A stretch of 64,000 bases of DNA, from assembly GCF_014230145.1 (NCBI RefSeq), contig NZ_JACHVC010000013.1, forward strand, positions 558,001 through 622,000, written 5' to 3'. This stretch comes from Pelagicoccus albus (GTDB lineage: Bacteria; Verrucomicrobiota; Verrucomicrobiia; Opitutales; Opitutaceae). Below the pieces are notes generated by a model. It was not told the DNA's origin, did no database searches, and saw only the letters and a list, made by a program, of their open reading frames with translations. Shown in pieces: positions 50,246-59,361 of the stretch (position 1 is its first letter; the number at the start of each line of letters is the position of its first letter). A program made the translations under genes and the position numbers.

Positions 50246-51640
50246 ATGTCCTCCGTGCCTAATCCGTCCGCTTCCGATCCAGATTCCCCCAAGCAAACGC
50301 TGCACTACAAGATAGAAGAAAGCCCCAAACGCTTTAGCGAAACGCTCTTCTACGCCTGGCAGCACACCATGGTGGACATCTCCCCTTTCGTAATTCCACT
50401 AGCGGTGGCCTCGGCGGTTGGCATGAGCGTGAGTGGACGGGCCGACTTGATCAACGCCTGCCTGTTCACCATGGGTATCGCAACCATCCTGCAAACAACC
50501 ATAGGCAACCGCCTCCCCATCATCCAAGGTTGCTCCGCCATGGTGACCGGAGTCATAGCACCGGTCGCGGGTCAAATCGGCTTGGCGGCCGTTTGGGGCG
50601 GAGTTTGGATCGCATCGATCCTGCAGACGATCGTCGGAGCCTTGGGCTGGCTGTCTCCCTTGAAGAAACTGTTTCCGCCCGTCGTGATCGGGACGGTCAT
50701 CATTTGCATCGCCCTGAGCCTGGGACAGGTGGCAACACGCCTCGCGGTGGGGAGTGGCCATTGGAGCAATTTCGCTTTCGCCACCACAGTCATCCTTTTT
50801 GTCCTGATCCTGCAGCTGCGATTTCAAAAACTATTCGGCGGCTTGCTCGCGCGAGGAGCCATCCTGCTCTCCATCCTTTTGGTTGGACTTGTAGGCGGCA
50901 GCCTCAGCGGCCAAATGGATTGGAGCCCCGTGCGAGAAGCTTCTTGGTTCGCCATCCCAAAGCTCTTTCCCTACGGCGGCCCTGGTTTTGGCTGGGAATG
51001 GATTCCGACTGCCATTTTCGCTGTGACCATCGGTTTCATCGGATCGATCGTAGAGTCTCTGGGCGACTATGCCGCCACCTGCGCAGCATCGGACGAACCG
51101 CTGCAAAAGCGCCACATAAACCGCGGCATCATGGCGGAAGGAGCCGGTAGTTTTATAGCCTCCCTTTTCGGCGGGCTTCCCTGTACCAGCTACACTCAAA
51201 ATATCGGAGTAATCGCCGCTACCGGAGTCGCAAGCCGACGCGTAGTCCAAGTCGCCGCCTTGATCCTCGCACTCTACGGACTGTGTCCAAAATTTGGAAC
51301 ATTGTTGGTCTCGCTTCCTCGATCCGTTCTCGGCGGCGTCTTCCTCCTGGTTTGCGCTATGATCGCGATCTCGGGTATCCGCGTACTCGCTCAGTCCACC
51401 AGCGAAATACGGCACGCCTACACCATCGGGCTAACAGTGCTCTGCTCTCTGCTTCTACCCATTCGGCTGGAAGCCTTGCCCGACGCCACCGCCTCTTGGC
51501 CTCTGATCGTACGGCTACTCGTAACGAGCAACGTAGTCCTCGCCATCATCTTCGCAGTGGGATTAAACGCCTTTTTCAACCTGCTGGATACACGCAAAAA
51601 AAGTTCCCGTTCCAACGAACGAGAGCTAGCAGAAAGTTAG
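50246..51640 (+). CDS. NCS2-family nucleobase permease (purine-type signature, copy 3)
   Basis: The 464-residue multipass protein has a WQHTMVDISPFVIPLAVA stretch near residue 34, a long run of hydrophobic segments, FGGLPCTSYTQNIGVIAATG with the NAT signature starting at Gln, and RSVLGGVFLL near the end. The Gln suggests a purine-type ligand such as xanthine or urate. It stands divergent from the DUF3891 operon and ends close to the convergent binding protein at 51655. Three NCS2 permeases in one window, with two signature types, suggest more than one nucleobase-like substrate. Confidence 0.88.
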   Translation: MSSVPNPSASDPDSPKQTLHYKIEESPKRFSETLFYAWQHTMVDISPFVIPLAVASAVGMSVSGRADLINACLFTMGIATILQTTIGNRLPIIQGCSAMVTGVIAPVAGQIGLAAVWGGVWIASILQTIVGALGWLSPLKKLFPPVVIGTVIICIALSLGQVATRLAVGSGHWSNFAFATTVILFVLILQLRFQKLFGGLLARGAILLSILLVGLVGGSLSGQMDWSPVREASWFAIPKLFPYGGPGFGWEWIPTAIFAVTIGFIGSIVESLGDYAATCAASDEPLQKRHINRGIMAEGAGSFIASLFGGLPCTSYTQNIGVIAATGVASRRVVQVAALILALYGLCPKFGTLLVSLPRSVLGGVFLLVCAMIAISGIRVLAQSTSEIRHAYTIGLTVLCSLLLPIRLEALPDATASWPLIVRLLVTSNVVLAIIFAVGLNAFFNLLDTRKKSSRSNERELAES

Positions 51641-51654
51641 GCTTTGTTCAGGAC

Positions 51655-52734
51655 CTAAGGCTGAAACGGAACTTTCTCTTCGTCGGACAGCATGGACTGC
51701 AGGTTCTCAGGCAGGAACTCCGTGGTATAGACGTCTTCCGCCTGGGTGATGGTTTCGAGTATGTCTAGCTCCACCATCAAGTCTATGGCTTCTTGGATAC
51801 GCGCTTTGCGAAGCAAACCGTTCGCGTCTCCCTCTTCTTCTATTCCGTGAATCAAGTTGTAATCCCTCATGGACTGCACGCAAAAGGCGAGCAGCTCGGG
51901 ATCATCCATGATCTTGTTCTCGGTAGAGATCATCGCGTTTGCGGCGCTTCTATCGGTCGCTTCGTCGACATAGTCAGACCAACCTTCTATGGTAGCGGCA
52001 ACAAAGGCGGCCACCACATCAGGCTTTTCCTCAACCATAGTTCGATTGGCAAAAATCACTCGGTAAGGATCGAATCCCAAATCGGAAATAAGGATGACCT
52101 TGGATTCGACTCCGTTCTTCCGGGCAAAATAGGGTTCGCTTGTCACGAAACATTGCTGGATGTAGCCGGGATCGGAAAGGAAGCGCCCTATCCCGAAATC
52201 CAAGGGCTGGATACGGATGGAGAGGTCGTACTTTTTCTCCATCATCTGTACCATGACAGAGCCCGGAGTAATCATGATTCGTTGATCGTCGAGTTCTGCG
52301 ATTTTAGAAATCGGGTTGTCTGCATGGAGCAACAGTGCTTGCGGGTCGTGCTGCATGAGAGCGGAGACGATCACGATATCTAAGCCCTTTTCGATCCTGA
52401 GAGCGATGTCGTCCAAGCGACCGATCCCGAAATCCATCTGACCGCGGGCCACTTTCATAACCGCGTTGGAATTGGGCCCACCTTGGGAAATCGTCACATC
52501 CAGCCCTGCCTCCTCGTAGATGCCGGCAACCTTCGCCTGGTAGAATCCACCGTGCTCGGGCTGGGCATACCAGTCGGTTTGGATGCTAACCGGGGTCAAC
52601 GCGCTTTCGTCACCAGCCTCCGTTGATTCATCGTTACCGCAGCCGACTAGGAAAACTAGCGAAGACGCGAGTCCTAGGCTGGAAACTACTTTAGCATTAA
52701 AGATCTGTCGGAAATATTTCGTATTCGTAAACAT
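51655..52734 (-). CDS. NMT1/THI5-like substrate-binding lipoprotein (group B, copy 1)
   Basis: The 359-residue lipoprotein has a signal peptide with lipobox VGCG. The mature part is group B, THI5-like: VSIQTDWYAQPEHGGFYQA, YEEAGLDVTIS, GGPNSNAVMKVARGQMDFGI, then a C-terminal VYTTEFLPENLQSML. It lacks the long linker of group A. The same QTDWYAQP opening occurs in the protein at 56511. Its ATG shares a base with the FAD-linked oxidase stop (TAATG), so the oxidase and binding protein are translated together. Ligands of this family are pyrimidine and flavin-like molecules. Confidence 0.89.
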   Translation of the reverse strand: MFTNTKYFRQIFNAKVVSSLGLASSLVFLVGCGNDESTEAGDESALTPVSIQTDWYAQPEHGGFYQAKVAGIYEEAGLDVTISQGGPNSNAVMKVARGQMDFGIGRLDDIALRIEKGLDIVIVSALMQHDPQALLLHADNPISKIAELDDQRIMITPGSVMVQMMEKKYDLSIRIQPLDFGIGRFLSDPGYIQQCFVTSEPYFARKNGVESKVILISDLGFDPYRVIFANRTMVEEKPDVVAAFVAATIEGWSDYVDEATDRSAANAMISTENKIMDDPELLAFCVQSMRDYNLIHGIEEEGDANGLLRKARIQEAIDLMVELDILETITQAEDVYTTEFLPENLQSMLSDEEKVPFQP

Positions 52735-54122
52735 TATACAGGGGCGGTGAAAGGATTGCTTTCGTAGGTTTTCATTTTACCTGGGTTGAGCAGGCCTTTC
52801 GGATCGTAGAGAGATTTTAGGCGACGCTTCTCGTCCAAATCGTCATGCCGACCGCCTTCTTCCAAGATACAAGTATGCGGATTCGCCACAAAGATACCAT
52901 TGTCCCAACAGAAGGAGATAATCTCGTTTAAGCGCTCCTCGGTCGTGAACTTGACGATAGGCAGTCCTCCGCAGCTGATGCCGGTCGCCTCGCCTTCCGG
53001 CTCATGGTTGGCGGTGAATTCAAGGTGGTGGAAGATTTCGTCCGGAAACGCATCCTTGAGCAGCTGGGCCCGCTCCTTGAAACCAGTTGGACCGAAGCCG
53101 AGTTGCAGGTAGGTGATGTTAGGATCCTTCTTCAGAGCCCAAAGCGTGGTGTGGTTCCAGGTGTAGTCTGTCAGGTAGGGCGGCTTTGGCGGGAAGTTGA
53201 GCGGCATTTGATGACAGAAACGGATGCCCGCCTCCTCAGCGCTAGCCAAAACGCCTTCCACGAAAGCTTCATCGATAAGAAGAAAAGTGACGTGCTCTCC
53301 CTCGGTAAAGTAACGTCTGAGAGGTTTAAACGCATCGACGATGTCACCATCAAACTGCGTTACCAAGCGCTTCAGAATCGAGCGGTCTTGGGCAATTGAA
53401 TTGGTCCAATCGAACAGCGTGCTCCAATCGGCATGGGAGAAAATCAGTTGCTCGTACTTTCGCTTCACACCCAGCTTCATCTCGGCTTCCACCAAAATCC
53501 CGTTGGTTCCATAAGTGTGTAACACACGCAGGCAATCCGGTCCCTCGATTTTCACAATCTTCGGCTCTGCTTCGACTGTGCAAATGGTGGCAGAAACCAT
53601 GTTGTCATTGGAGGCGATTCCACCGTAAGTGATTGAACCGATTCCACCCGAACCACCGGCTAGGAATCCGCCGAAGGAACTCTTGACCCAAGTCGACGGA
53701 ATGCAGCGCATCTCGTAACCTGCCTTGCCCGCTTCTAGTTCGATCGTCGCTATCCTAACACCGGGCTCCGCTCGGAGAACCCCTTCCTCCACCGAATGAA
53801 TCGCATCCATTCCGGAAAGGTCTAGTATCACTCCACCATAGAGAGGAATCAGCTGACCGTAGTTCCCGGTTCCCCCTCCTCTAATTTGGATCGGAACCTG
53901 GTATTCGAACAAAATCGAAATCACCTTTTGCAGCTCTTCCCGGGTTTCGATCATCAATCCGAAATCGGCCTTTTTGTCTTCAAGCTGACGTTTGAGTACA
54001 GGCGAGTACCAGTAGAAATCCTTCGAGAGTTTCTCCAAGGAGCCTTCTCGCAGGATGATTCTCTCCTCTGGCAATACGGTGCCGAGGACCTCTAAAACGG
54101 AACTTAGGTCAAATACGGGCAT
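52734..54122 (-). CDS. FAD-linked oxidase of the PCMH type (copy 2)
   Basis: The 462-residue paralogue of the gene at 27412 has IQIRGGGTGNYGQLIPLYGG, RCIPSTWVKSSFGGFLAGG, GGIGSITYGG, and a C-terminal DPKGLLNPGKMKTY. It lies directly before and overlapping the group B binding protein. The start is uncertain: ATG at 54122 aligns best with the paralogues; ATG 54140 and TTG 54164 are open too, and no clear Shine-Dalgarno helps. Divergent from the O-methyltransferase gene over about 105 bases. Confidence 0.83.
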   Translation of the reverse strand: MPVFDLSSVLEVLGTVLPEERIILREGSLEKLSKDFYWYSPVLKRQLEDKKADFGLMIETREELQKVISILFEYQVPIQIRGGGTGNYGQLIPLYGGVILDLSGMDAIHSVEEGVLRAEPGVRIATIELEAGKAGYEMRCIPSTWVKSSFGGFLAGGSGGIGSITYGGIASNDNMVSATICTVEAEPKIVKIEGPDCLRVLHTYGTNGILVEAEMKLGVKRKYEQLIFSHADWSTLFDWTNSIAQDRSILKRLVTQFDGDIVDAFKPLRRYFTEGEHVTFLLIDEAFVEGVLASAEEAGIRFCHQMPLNFPPKPPYLTDYTWNHTTLWALKKDPNITYLQLGFGPTGFKERAQLLKDAFPDEIFHHLEFTANHEPEGEATGISCGGLPIVKFTTEERLNEIISFCWDNGIFVANPHTCILEEGGRHDDLDEKRRLKSLYDPKGLLNPGKMKTYESNPFTAPV

Positions 54123-54228
54123 ATCAAAAATTAAGCGCATTTGCTCTAGCAGCTTTTCTACCAAACGGCATTCTTCGTGCTAATGGCTTTAGAAATACTC
54201 CCCCTTTTTGGGTAAGCGACACTAAGCC

Positions 54229-54900
54229 ATGGTTGACGTATTAAAAAACTTCTCACTGCAAGACGCCTCTATATCCAACTACGTCAGCGAGCTTCTGCTC
54301 GATGACGATCCTGCTCTCGAAGAAGTGCGCGAGCGTAGTTCCGCCGCGGACTTACCGGGTATCCAACTAACGCGGGAAGACACGCGCCACCTCGCATTCT
54401 TGCTGAACGCATGCCGAGCAAAAAATGTTTTGGAAATCGGAACACTGGGAGGCTACTCCGGGCTCTGCATCGCAAGGGAGCTCCCTGCGGACGGACATCT
54501 TTACACAGTCGACATCGAGCCCAAGCACGTCGCCGTCGCTACAGAAACGTTCGAGAAATATGGATACGCTAAACAAGTAACCTGTATCGAAGCTCCAGGG
54601 CTGGAAGGCTTTGCCCAAGTCGCAGCGAAAGGGAAACTGGACTTCATTTTTCTGGACGCGGATCGCGACCACTATCCGGAGTATCTCGAGCTGGCCGCTG
54701 AAGCGCTTCGGCCAGGCGGTTTACTCGTAGCGGACAACACTTTCGCGTACGGACGAATCGCGTCCCCTCCAGCGGACGAGGAGGAAGCGGCTCTAATCAA
54801 CGGCTGCATACAGTTTAACAAGGCGATATTGGAACACCCGGATTTCGTCTCAACCATACTTCCCACGGGCGAAGGCTTAACTGTGGGAGCGCGTCGCTAA
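54229..54900 (+). CDS. SAM-dependent O-methyltransferase (CCoAOMT-like)
   Basis: The 223-residue protein has the class I SAM site VLEIGTLGGYSGLCIAREL, an acidic ribose-binding VDIEPKH, and the FIFLDADRDHYPEYLE metal and catalytic motif of the cation-dependent catechol-type O-methyltransferases, then LLVADNTFAYGR. It methylates vicinal hydroxyls. Here it leads the operon with the two creatininase-fold genes, a binding lipoprotein and an FAD-linked oxidase. A methyltransferase in a catabolic cluster is unexpected; it may protect a hydroxylated product or act on a carrier (inference). Confidence 0.9.
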   Translation: MVDVLKNFSLQDASISNYVSELLLDDDPALEEVRERSSAADLPGIQLTREDTRHLAFLLNACRAKNVLEIGTLGGYSGLCIARELPADGHLYTVDIEPKHVAVATETFEKYGYAKQVTCIEAPGLEGFAQVAAKGKLDFIFLDADRDHYPEYLELAAEALRPGGLLVADNTFAYGRIASPPADEEEAALINGCIQFNKAILEHPDFVSTILPTGEGLTVGARR

Positions 54901-54925
54901 AAGCCACACCCTTTCGAATAACGAC

Positions 54926-55747
54926 ATGTTCATAAAGATAGCAGATTCAGACATCACCAGTTCATGGGCCCACTACACCTGGACTAAAATCTACAACTGG
55001 CCGGATAAGGAGGAGACTCTTGTCGTCGTTCCTTTGCATGGATTCGCCGACTGGGGAATCGGACTCGGCATGGATGTGGAAGAGACAATCGGGTCTGCCG
55101 TACTGAAAGACTCGATACAGAAAGCGGATTTGGGCGAAAAAATCCTCGTTACCCCGCCCGTTCGTTTCCAGCCGCAACCATTCTCGAATGCGTCCTTTTC
55201 TCTGGATTTCGAAACTGCGTACGATCTCGTTGATAGCGTTTTGGACAGTATCAAGCTTACCGGCTTTAAAAAGGTCATCCTTTTCAATACCGGCCCATAC
55301 AACGAACAGTTTACCGACATCATGGGACGGGATATGCGAATCAAACACGGGCTGCAGATGTTTTGCGTAAACCTAAGTGGCCTCGGATTGGATCTACACC
55401 CATACCGGCAAGCCTCCGCCATGGGAATGGGAAGCGCCAATAGCGGTCCGGTTAAAACGCCAGACCGCGAGAAGGCGCGAGCCCTGGCGGTTTACCTCTT
55501 GGACGAGCCCGCCGTGGAATCTGCAGATCCTATTCCGAACGATGCCTATGAGCCTGGAATACCGAAATTCTGCGATCCTTTAAAAGGTGGCCTGATACCG
55601 GCCGAAGCCGCTGAGACTGCTCCGGCCATTTTGGAAGAATCGGGCGCACATCTCGCTCGCCTCCTGCATGAGATCGCCGAACGAGCCCCTCTACCCAACG
55701 ACGGTGCCATCACTTTCAAAACCGACTACATCCCGCCTGCCTCATGA
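54926..55747 (+). CDS. creatininase-fold protein with degenerate metal site
   Basis: The 273-residue protein has a creatininase-like plan: VVVPLHGFADWGIGLGMDVE where the family has the EQHGPHLPxxxD motif, and LFNTGPYNEQF where it has NxHGGN. The His and Glu ligands are replaced, with only an Asp kept, so it is probably not an active metal hydrolase alone. It overlaps the canonical creatininase-fold gene by ATGA, which suggests a catalytic/non-catalytic pair. The long region after residue 190 and the DPIPNDAYEPG stretch are not matched by the canonical copy. Assignment to the family is by pattern and could be wrong. Confidence 0.6.
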   Translation: MFIKIADSDITSSWAHYTWTKIYNWPDKEETLVVVPLHGFADWGIGLGMDVEETIGSAVLKDSIQKADLGEKILVTPPVRFQPQPFSNASFSLDFETAYDLVDSVLDSIKLTGFKKVILFNTGPYNEQFTDIMGRDMRIKHGLQMFCVNLSGLGLDLHPYRQASAMGMGSANSGPVKTPDREKARALAVYLLDEPAVESADPIPNDAYEPGIPKFCDPLKGGLIPAEAAETAPAILEESGAHLARLLHEIAERAPLPNDGAITFKTDYIPPAS

Positions 55748-56523
55748 GCTTCCCAAGCTACAGAAAGTTCTATCTCCCATCCTACTCGCCATCCCAGATC
55801 GAGGCTTTTCCCAACAAAGAGTCAGCTTTGGTTATTATCCCTACGGGAGCCATCGAGCAGCACGGTCCTCAATTGCCGGTTGCAGTCGATTCCTTGATGG
55901 GACAAGCGTGGCTTAGCTTGGCCTTGCCTAAAGTGCCAGAAGGAACGCCAGTCTTCGTGACCCCGCCAGTCACCATCGGCAAAAGCAACGAACATGTAGG
56001 CTATCCTGGAACCCTCTTTGTCCCTGCCAAAATTCTCCGCCGCCTCGTTCACAGCATTTTCCAGCAGTGCTACGGCTGGGGCTTCCGTAAGTTCGCCTTT
56101 TTGAATACGCACGGCGGAAACATGTCCGTTGTGCGAGCCTGCATGCAGGAATTCCAAGCTGAGAAATCCGACATCTCGACCTGTTTCTTGCGCTCCGGTT
56201 TCGCTCCTCCAATCAGCAAGCAGGAAGCGGCTTTCGGATTCCACGCAAATCAGGTTGAAACCGCCTGGATGATGGCTGCCACCGAAGACCATCAACTCGT
56301 GGATTCGACTTACCTACCCTGCGAGTATCCAGGTTCTGTAGACGATCCCGCAGAGTTAAGGGCCGAGTGCGCCCCTGCGACCTACTCTTGGGTAACGGCG
56401 GATATTTCAGATTCCGGAGTAATCGGAGACGCTAGTCTCGCAACCATCGAAGATGGAAGAGAGTGGTTGGACAAAGGAGCTGCCGCTCTGGCGGAAAGCA
56501 TCGTAACCTTATGCAATCAGTAG
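55744..56523 (+). CDS. creatininase-family amidohydrolase with intact metal motifs
   Basis: The 259-residue protein has the full creatininase pattern: PTGAIEQHGPQLPVAVDS with Glu, His and Asp ligands, GYPGTLFVPAKIL, LNTHGGNMSVV with His, and FHANQVETAW, the HAGExE-like motif. Family members open cyclic amides or hydrolyse formamides and amino-lactams (creatinine amidohydrolase, MftE-type). Start by ATGA overlap with the degenerate copy; its end overlaps the ATG of the binding lipoprotein by 13 bases. It would act on the ring or amide taken up by that protein; the substrate is unknown. Confidence 0.87.
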   Translation: MSFPSYRKFYLPSYSPSQIEAFPNKESALVIIPTGAIEQHGPQLPVAVDSLMGQAWLSLALPKVPEGTPVFVTPPVTIGKSNEHVGYPGTLFVPAKILRRLVHSIFQQCYGWGFRKFAFLNTHGGNMSVVRACMQEFQAEKSDISTCFLRSGFAPPISKQEAAFGFHANQVETAWMMAATEDHQLVDSTYLPCEYPGSVDDPAELRAECAPATYSWVTADISDSGVIGDASLATIEDGREWLDKGAAALAESIVTLCNQ

Positions 56524-57512
56524 TCGCGAAATCTGCCGGCTTCGCTTCCCTCGCTGCTCTCAGTTTCTTGGCTGGGTGCGGGGACAAAAACGCTGAAGAG
56601 GCGGCTGACTCGAAGCCGTACGTTTTGCAAACGGACTGGTACGCCCAGCCTGAAACAGGCGGATTTTTCCACGCTTCCCTGCAAGGTTTCTACAGCGATG
56701 AGGGCGTGAATCTGGACGTAAAACCTAGCAATCCGCAAATGATCAACGCCCAGATGGTCGCCTCCGGCCAAGCGGATTTTGGCATCACCCGTATCGAGGA
56801 TATTCTCATGGCCAGAGCTCGCGGCATGCCCTTGCTTGCCGTATCGGTCTACTTCCAACGTTCGCCCTTGGCCCTGATGCTTCACGAGTCCAATCCGGCT
56901 AACTCAATTCCTGAGCTAGATGAGCATACCGTCATGCTCCAGCTAGGAAAACCGTTTCACCTGTGGATGGAACGTCATTTTGATATAAAGCTGCGAGCCG
57001 TTCCGCACGACTACGGTATCCAAAGATTCATGGCAGACGAATCGAAAGAGTTTGTCCAACAAGCCTATCTCACCAACGAGCCCTACCAGGTTGAAAAAGC
57101 GGACATCGACCTAAAGCTTCTTCCTCTTGCCGACGCTGGTTATCAAACCTTCCTCTGCGTATATACGCGGGAAGAGTTCGCAGCCGAACATCCTGAGGTG
57201 GTTAAAGCTGTTGTTCGAGCCTCAGCTCGCGGCTGGCAAGACTACCTAAACGGCGATGCCTCAGCCACAAACGATTTGCTCGTCGAGCTGAATCCTGTGC
57301 TCAAGCCAGACCACGTTGAATGGGGCCGCAAGCAAATCATAAACTACCACCTAGTGGACGGCGATTACCAGTGGGACGAATCCTTTTACGCCATCGACCC
57401 GAGCCGCACGCGAACCCAGTTCGAACTACTGCGCGACCTCGAAATGGTGCCCGCAGACCTCGATTGGAAAGCTGCCATATCCAACTCATTTCTACCCGAA
57501 TCACTTAACTAA
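56511..57512 (+). CDS. NMT1/THI5-like substrate-binding lipoprotein (group B, copy 2)
   Basis: The 333-residue lipoprotein begins at the ATG at 56511 with a signal peptide and FLAGC lipobox. The mature part begins VLQTDWYAQPETGGFFHA, close to the protein at 51655, and has QADFGITRIEDI and a C-terminal ISNSFLPESLN. It lies just before the third FAD-linked oxidase with 6 bases between them, as its paralogue at 51655 lies just after the second, so the binding protein and oxidase form a duplicated pair. Confidence 0.89.
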   Translation: MQSVVAKSAGFASLAALSFLAGCGDKNAEEAADSKPYVLQTDWYAQPETGGFFHASLQGFYSDEGVNLDVKPSNPQMINAQMVASGQADFGITRIEDILMARARGMPLLAVSVYFQRSPLALMLHESNPANSIPELDEHTVMLQLGKPFHLWMERHFDIKLRAVPHDYGIQRFMADESKEFVQQAYLTNEPYQVEKADIDLKLLPLADAGYQTFLCVYTREEFAAEHPEVVKAVVRASARGWQDYLNGDASATNDLLVELNPVLKPDHVEWGRKQIINYHLVDGDYQWDESFYAIDPSRTRTQFELLRDLEMVPADLDWKAAISNSFLPESLN

Positions 57513-57518
57513 CCTGCC

Positions 57519-58907
57519 ATGTCTCAATTAACACCTGAACGACTCGAATCGCTAGCCCAACTCGTCGACCTTTCTCGTATTCTCCAAGAGGATACAGACC
57601 TAGAGAAGTATTCCAAAGACTTCGCCTACTTCTCCCCGCTGCTCAAAAATGAGCTCGAATCGAAGCGGGCTGACGCAGTCGTGCTCGTACCTGATCTCGC
57701 AACACTCAAAGCCTTGGTATCTTGGTGCTATTCTGAGCAGATCCCTGTAACGGTTCGCGGTGGAGGCACCGGAAATTACGGGCAATGCACTCCACTCTAC
57801 GGCGGTATTTTGTTGGAGTTGATGCAGCTAGATAAGATCATCGAAATCGCAGATGGCGAGGCGACCGTAGAGCCGGGCGTCCGGGTGATTGACCTGGAGA
57901 ACAAAGCCCGAGAAAGCGGATTAGAAATGCGCTGCATTCCCTCGACCTTCGTCAAGAGCTCTATCGCTGGCTTCATCTGCGGAGGCTCAGGCGGCATCGG
58001 TTCCATTACCTACGGTGGCACTGCCAATGGTGGCATGGTAAAGCGTTTGAAAATCCTAACTGTCGAGGCCGAGCCGAAGATCCTAACCTTCGAAGAGGAC
58101 GATTGCCTCCCAGCCATCAACACCTACGGAACCACAGGAGTCGTAGTGGAACTTACCCTACGCATGGCTCCTAAGCGAAAGTACGACCAACACATTTTTG
58201 CGCACTCCGACTTCGATGCACTCTACAACTGGTGTCACGAAATCGCTAACCGTAGCGACCTGCCCAAGCGATTGGTTTCCTTCTTTGAAGGGCCAATCTC
58301 CGATACTTTCAAGCCCCTCAAGAAATATCTCCCGCAAGGCCATCACTCCGCGTTCATACAGATTGACGAATCGAAAACACCGGAGTTGCTCGCCTTGGCC
58401 AAAGAAGCAGGCATTCAAAATTGCCATTTCATCGCCGCGGTCGAGCCCCTACGCCCGCCCCACATAACCGACTACACTTGGAACCATACCATGCTCTGGA
58501 TTCTAAAGGACCATCCACACTGGACGTATTTGCAAGTAGACTACGGAGAGGATCCTCTCAATGCGGCCAAGAAACTGAAGGAACGCTTCCCTGAAGAAAT
58601 ATTCTCCCATTTCGAATGGGTGAAAGCTACCAGCAAGTGGAAGGCAGGAGAAGAATCCGTCGTTCCAGGCGGCGGTCCCGCGATTAATTACACCACGAAA
58701 GAGCGTCTCGACGAAATCGTAGCCTACGCGGAAGAAGTTGGCTGCACCACCACAAGTCCCCACGTTTACCACCTGGAGGAAGGCTATTTCGAGGACCTCA
58801 TAAAGGCGAAGGTCGAACTGAAACGCCAAACTGATCCGAAAGGTATTCTCAACCCGGGCAAAATGAGCAGCTATCCGCTCAACCCCTTTCAAACCACTTC
58901 TGCATAG
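57519..58907 (+). CDS. FAD-linked oxidase of the PCMH type (copy 3)
   Basis: The 462-residue paralogue has VTVRGGGTGNYGQCTPLYGG, RCIPSTFVKSSIAGFICGG, GSGGIGSITYGG, and a C-terminal DPKGILNPGKMSSY. It shares most of its motif strings with the genes at 27412 and 52734. It ends the operon of O-methyltransferase, two creatininase-fold proteins and binding protein. These oxidases take hydride from an alcohol or hydroxy acid; nothing in the sequence fixes the substrate. Confidence 0.85.
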   Translation: MSQLTPERLESLAQLVDLSRILQEDTDLEKYSKDFAYFSPLLKNELESKRADAVVLVPDLATLKALVSWCYSEQIPVTVRGGGTGNYGQCTPLYGGILLELMQLDKIIEIADGEATVEPGVRVIDLENKARESGLEMRCIPSTFVKSSIAGFICGGSGGIGSITYGGTANGGMVKRLKILTVEAEPKILTFEEDDCLPAINTYGTTGVVVELTLRMAPKRKYDQHIFAHSDFDALYNWCHEIANRSDLPKRLVSFFEGPISDTFKPLKKYLPQGHHSAFIQIDESKTPELLALAKEAGIQNCHFIAAVEPLRPPHITDYTWNHTMLWILKDHPHWTYLQVDYGEDPLNAAKKLKERFPEEIFSHFEWVKATSKWKAGEESVVPGGGPAINYTTKERLDEIVAYAEEVGCTTTSPHVYHLEEGYFEDLIKAKVELKRQTDPKGILNPGKMSSYPLNPFQTTSA

Positions 58908-58944
58908 TCGCAGGTGAACTTCCTCGAACGCTGCCCTGCCCTAG

Positions 58945-59343
58945 ATGAAAGTTATCGATAAGATCGCTTGGATACACCTCGCAGATCGAAAGATCCTCGG
59001 GGCACGCAGCAAAGGGAAGGATGTCTGGTACCTTCCGGGCGGCAAACGGGAAGCAGGCGAGACCGACACCGAAACTTTGGTGCGAGAAGTGAAAGAGGAG
59101 CTTGCTGTGGAAATCCTCGCGGACCAGGCGGCTTTGATTGGAGTCTATGAAGCTCAGGCGGATGGGCATGCGGAGGGCTTGATCGTTAAGATGACCTGCT
59201 ATTCCGCTCCCTTTAAAGGTACGCTCAAGCCTTCTTCCGAAATCGAAGAGATCACGTGGCTCGACTCAAGGGATAGTGACAAAATTTCCGAAGCGAGCCG
59301 GTTGATTTTTTCCGATTTGAAACAACGCGGCCTACTCGATTGA
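58945..59343 (+). CDS. NUDIX hydrolase
   Basis: The 132-residue protein carries a full Nudix box, G-x5-E-x7-REVKEEL, at roughly residues 30-53 (GGKREAGETDTETLVREV then KEELAV). It cleaves nucleoside-diphosphate-linked compounds or dNTPs. It begins 37 bases after the oxidase gene and converges with the LOG-family gene, so it may be a housekeeping bystander. Confidence 0.92.
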   Translation: MKVIDKIAWIHLADRKILGARSKGKDVWYLPGGKREAGETDTETLVREVKEELAVEILADQAALIGVYEAQADGHAEGLIVKMTCYSAPFKGTLKPSSEIEEITWLDSRDSDKISEASRLIFSDLKQRGLLD

Positions 59344-59361
59344 TCAATAGCCGCTGTGACA

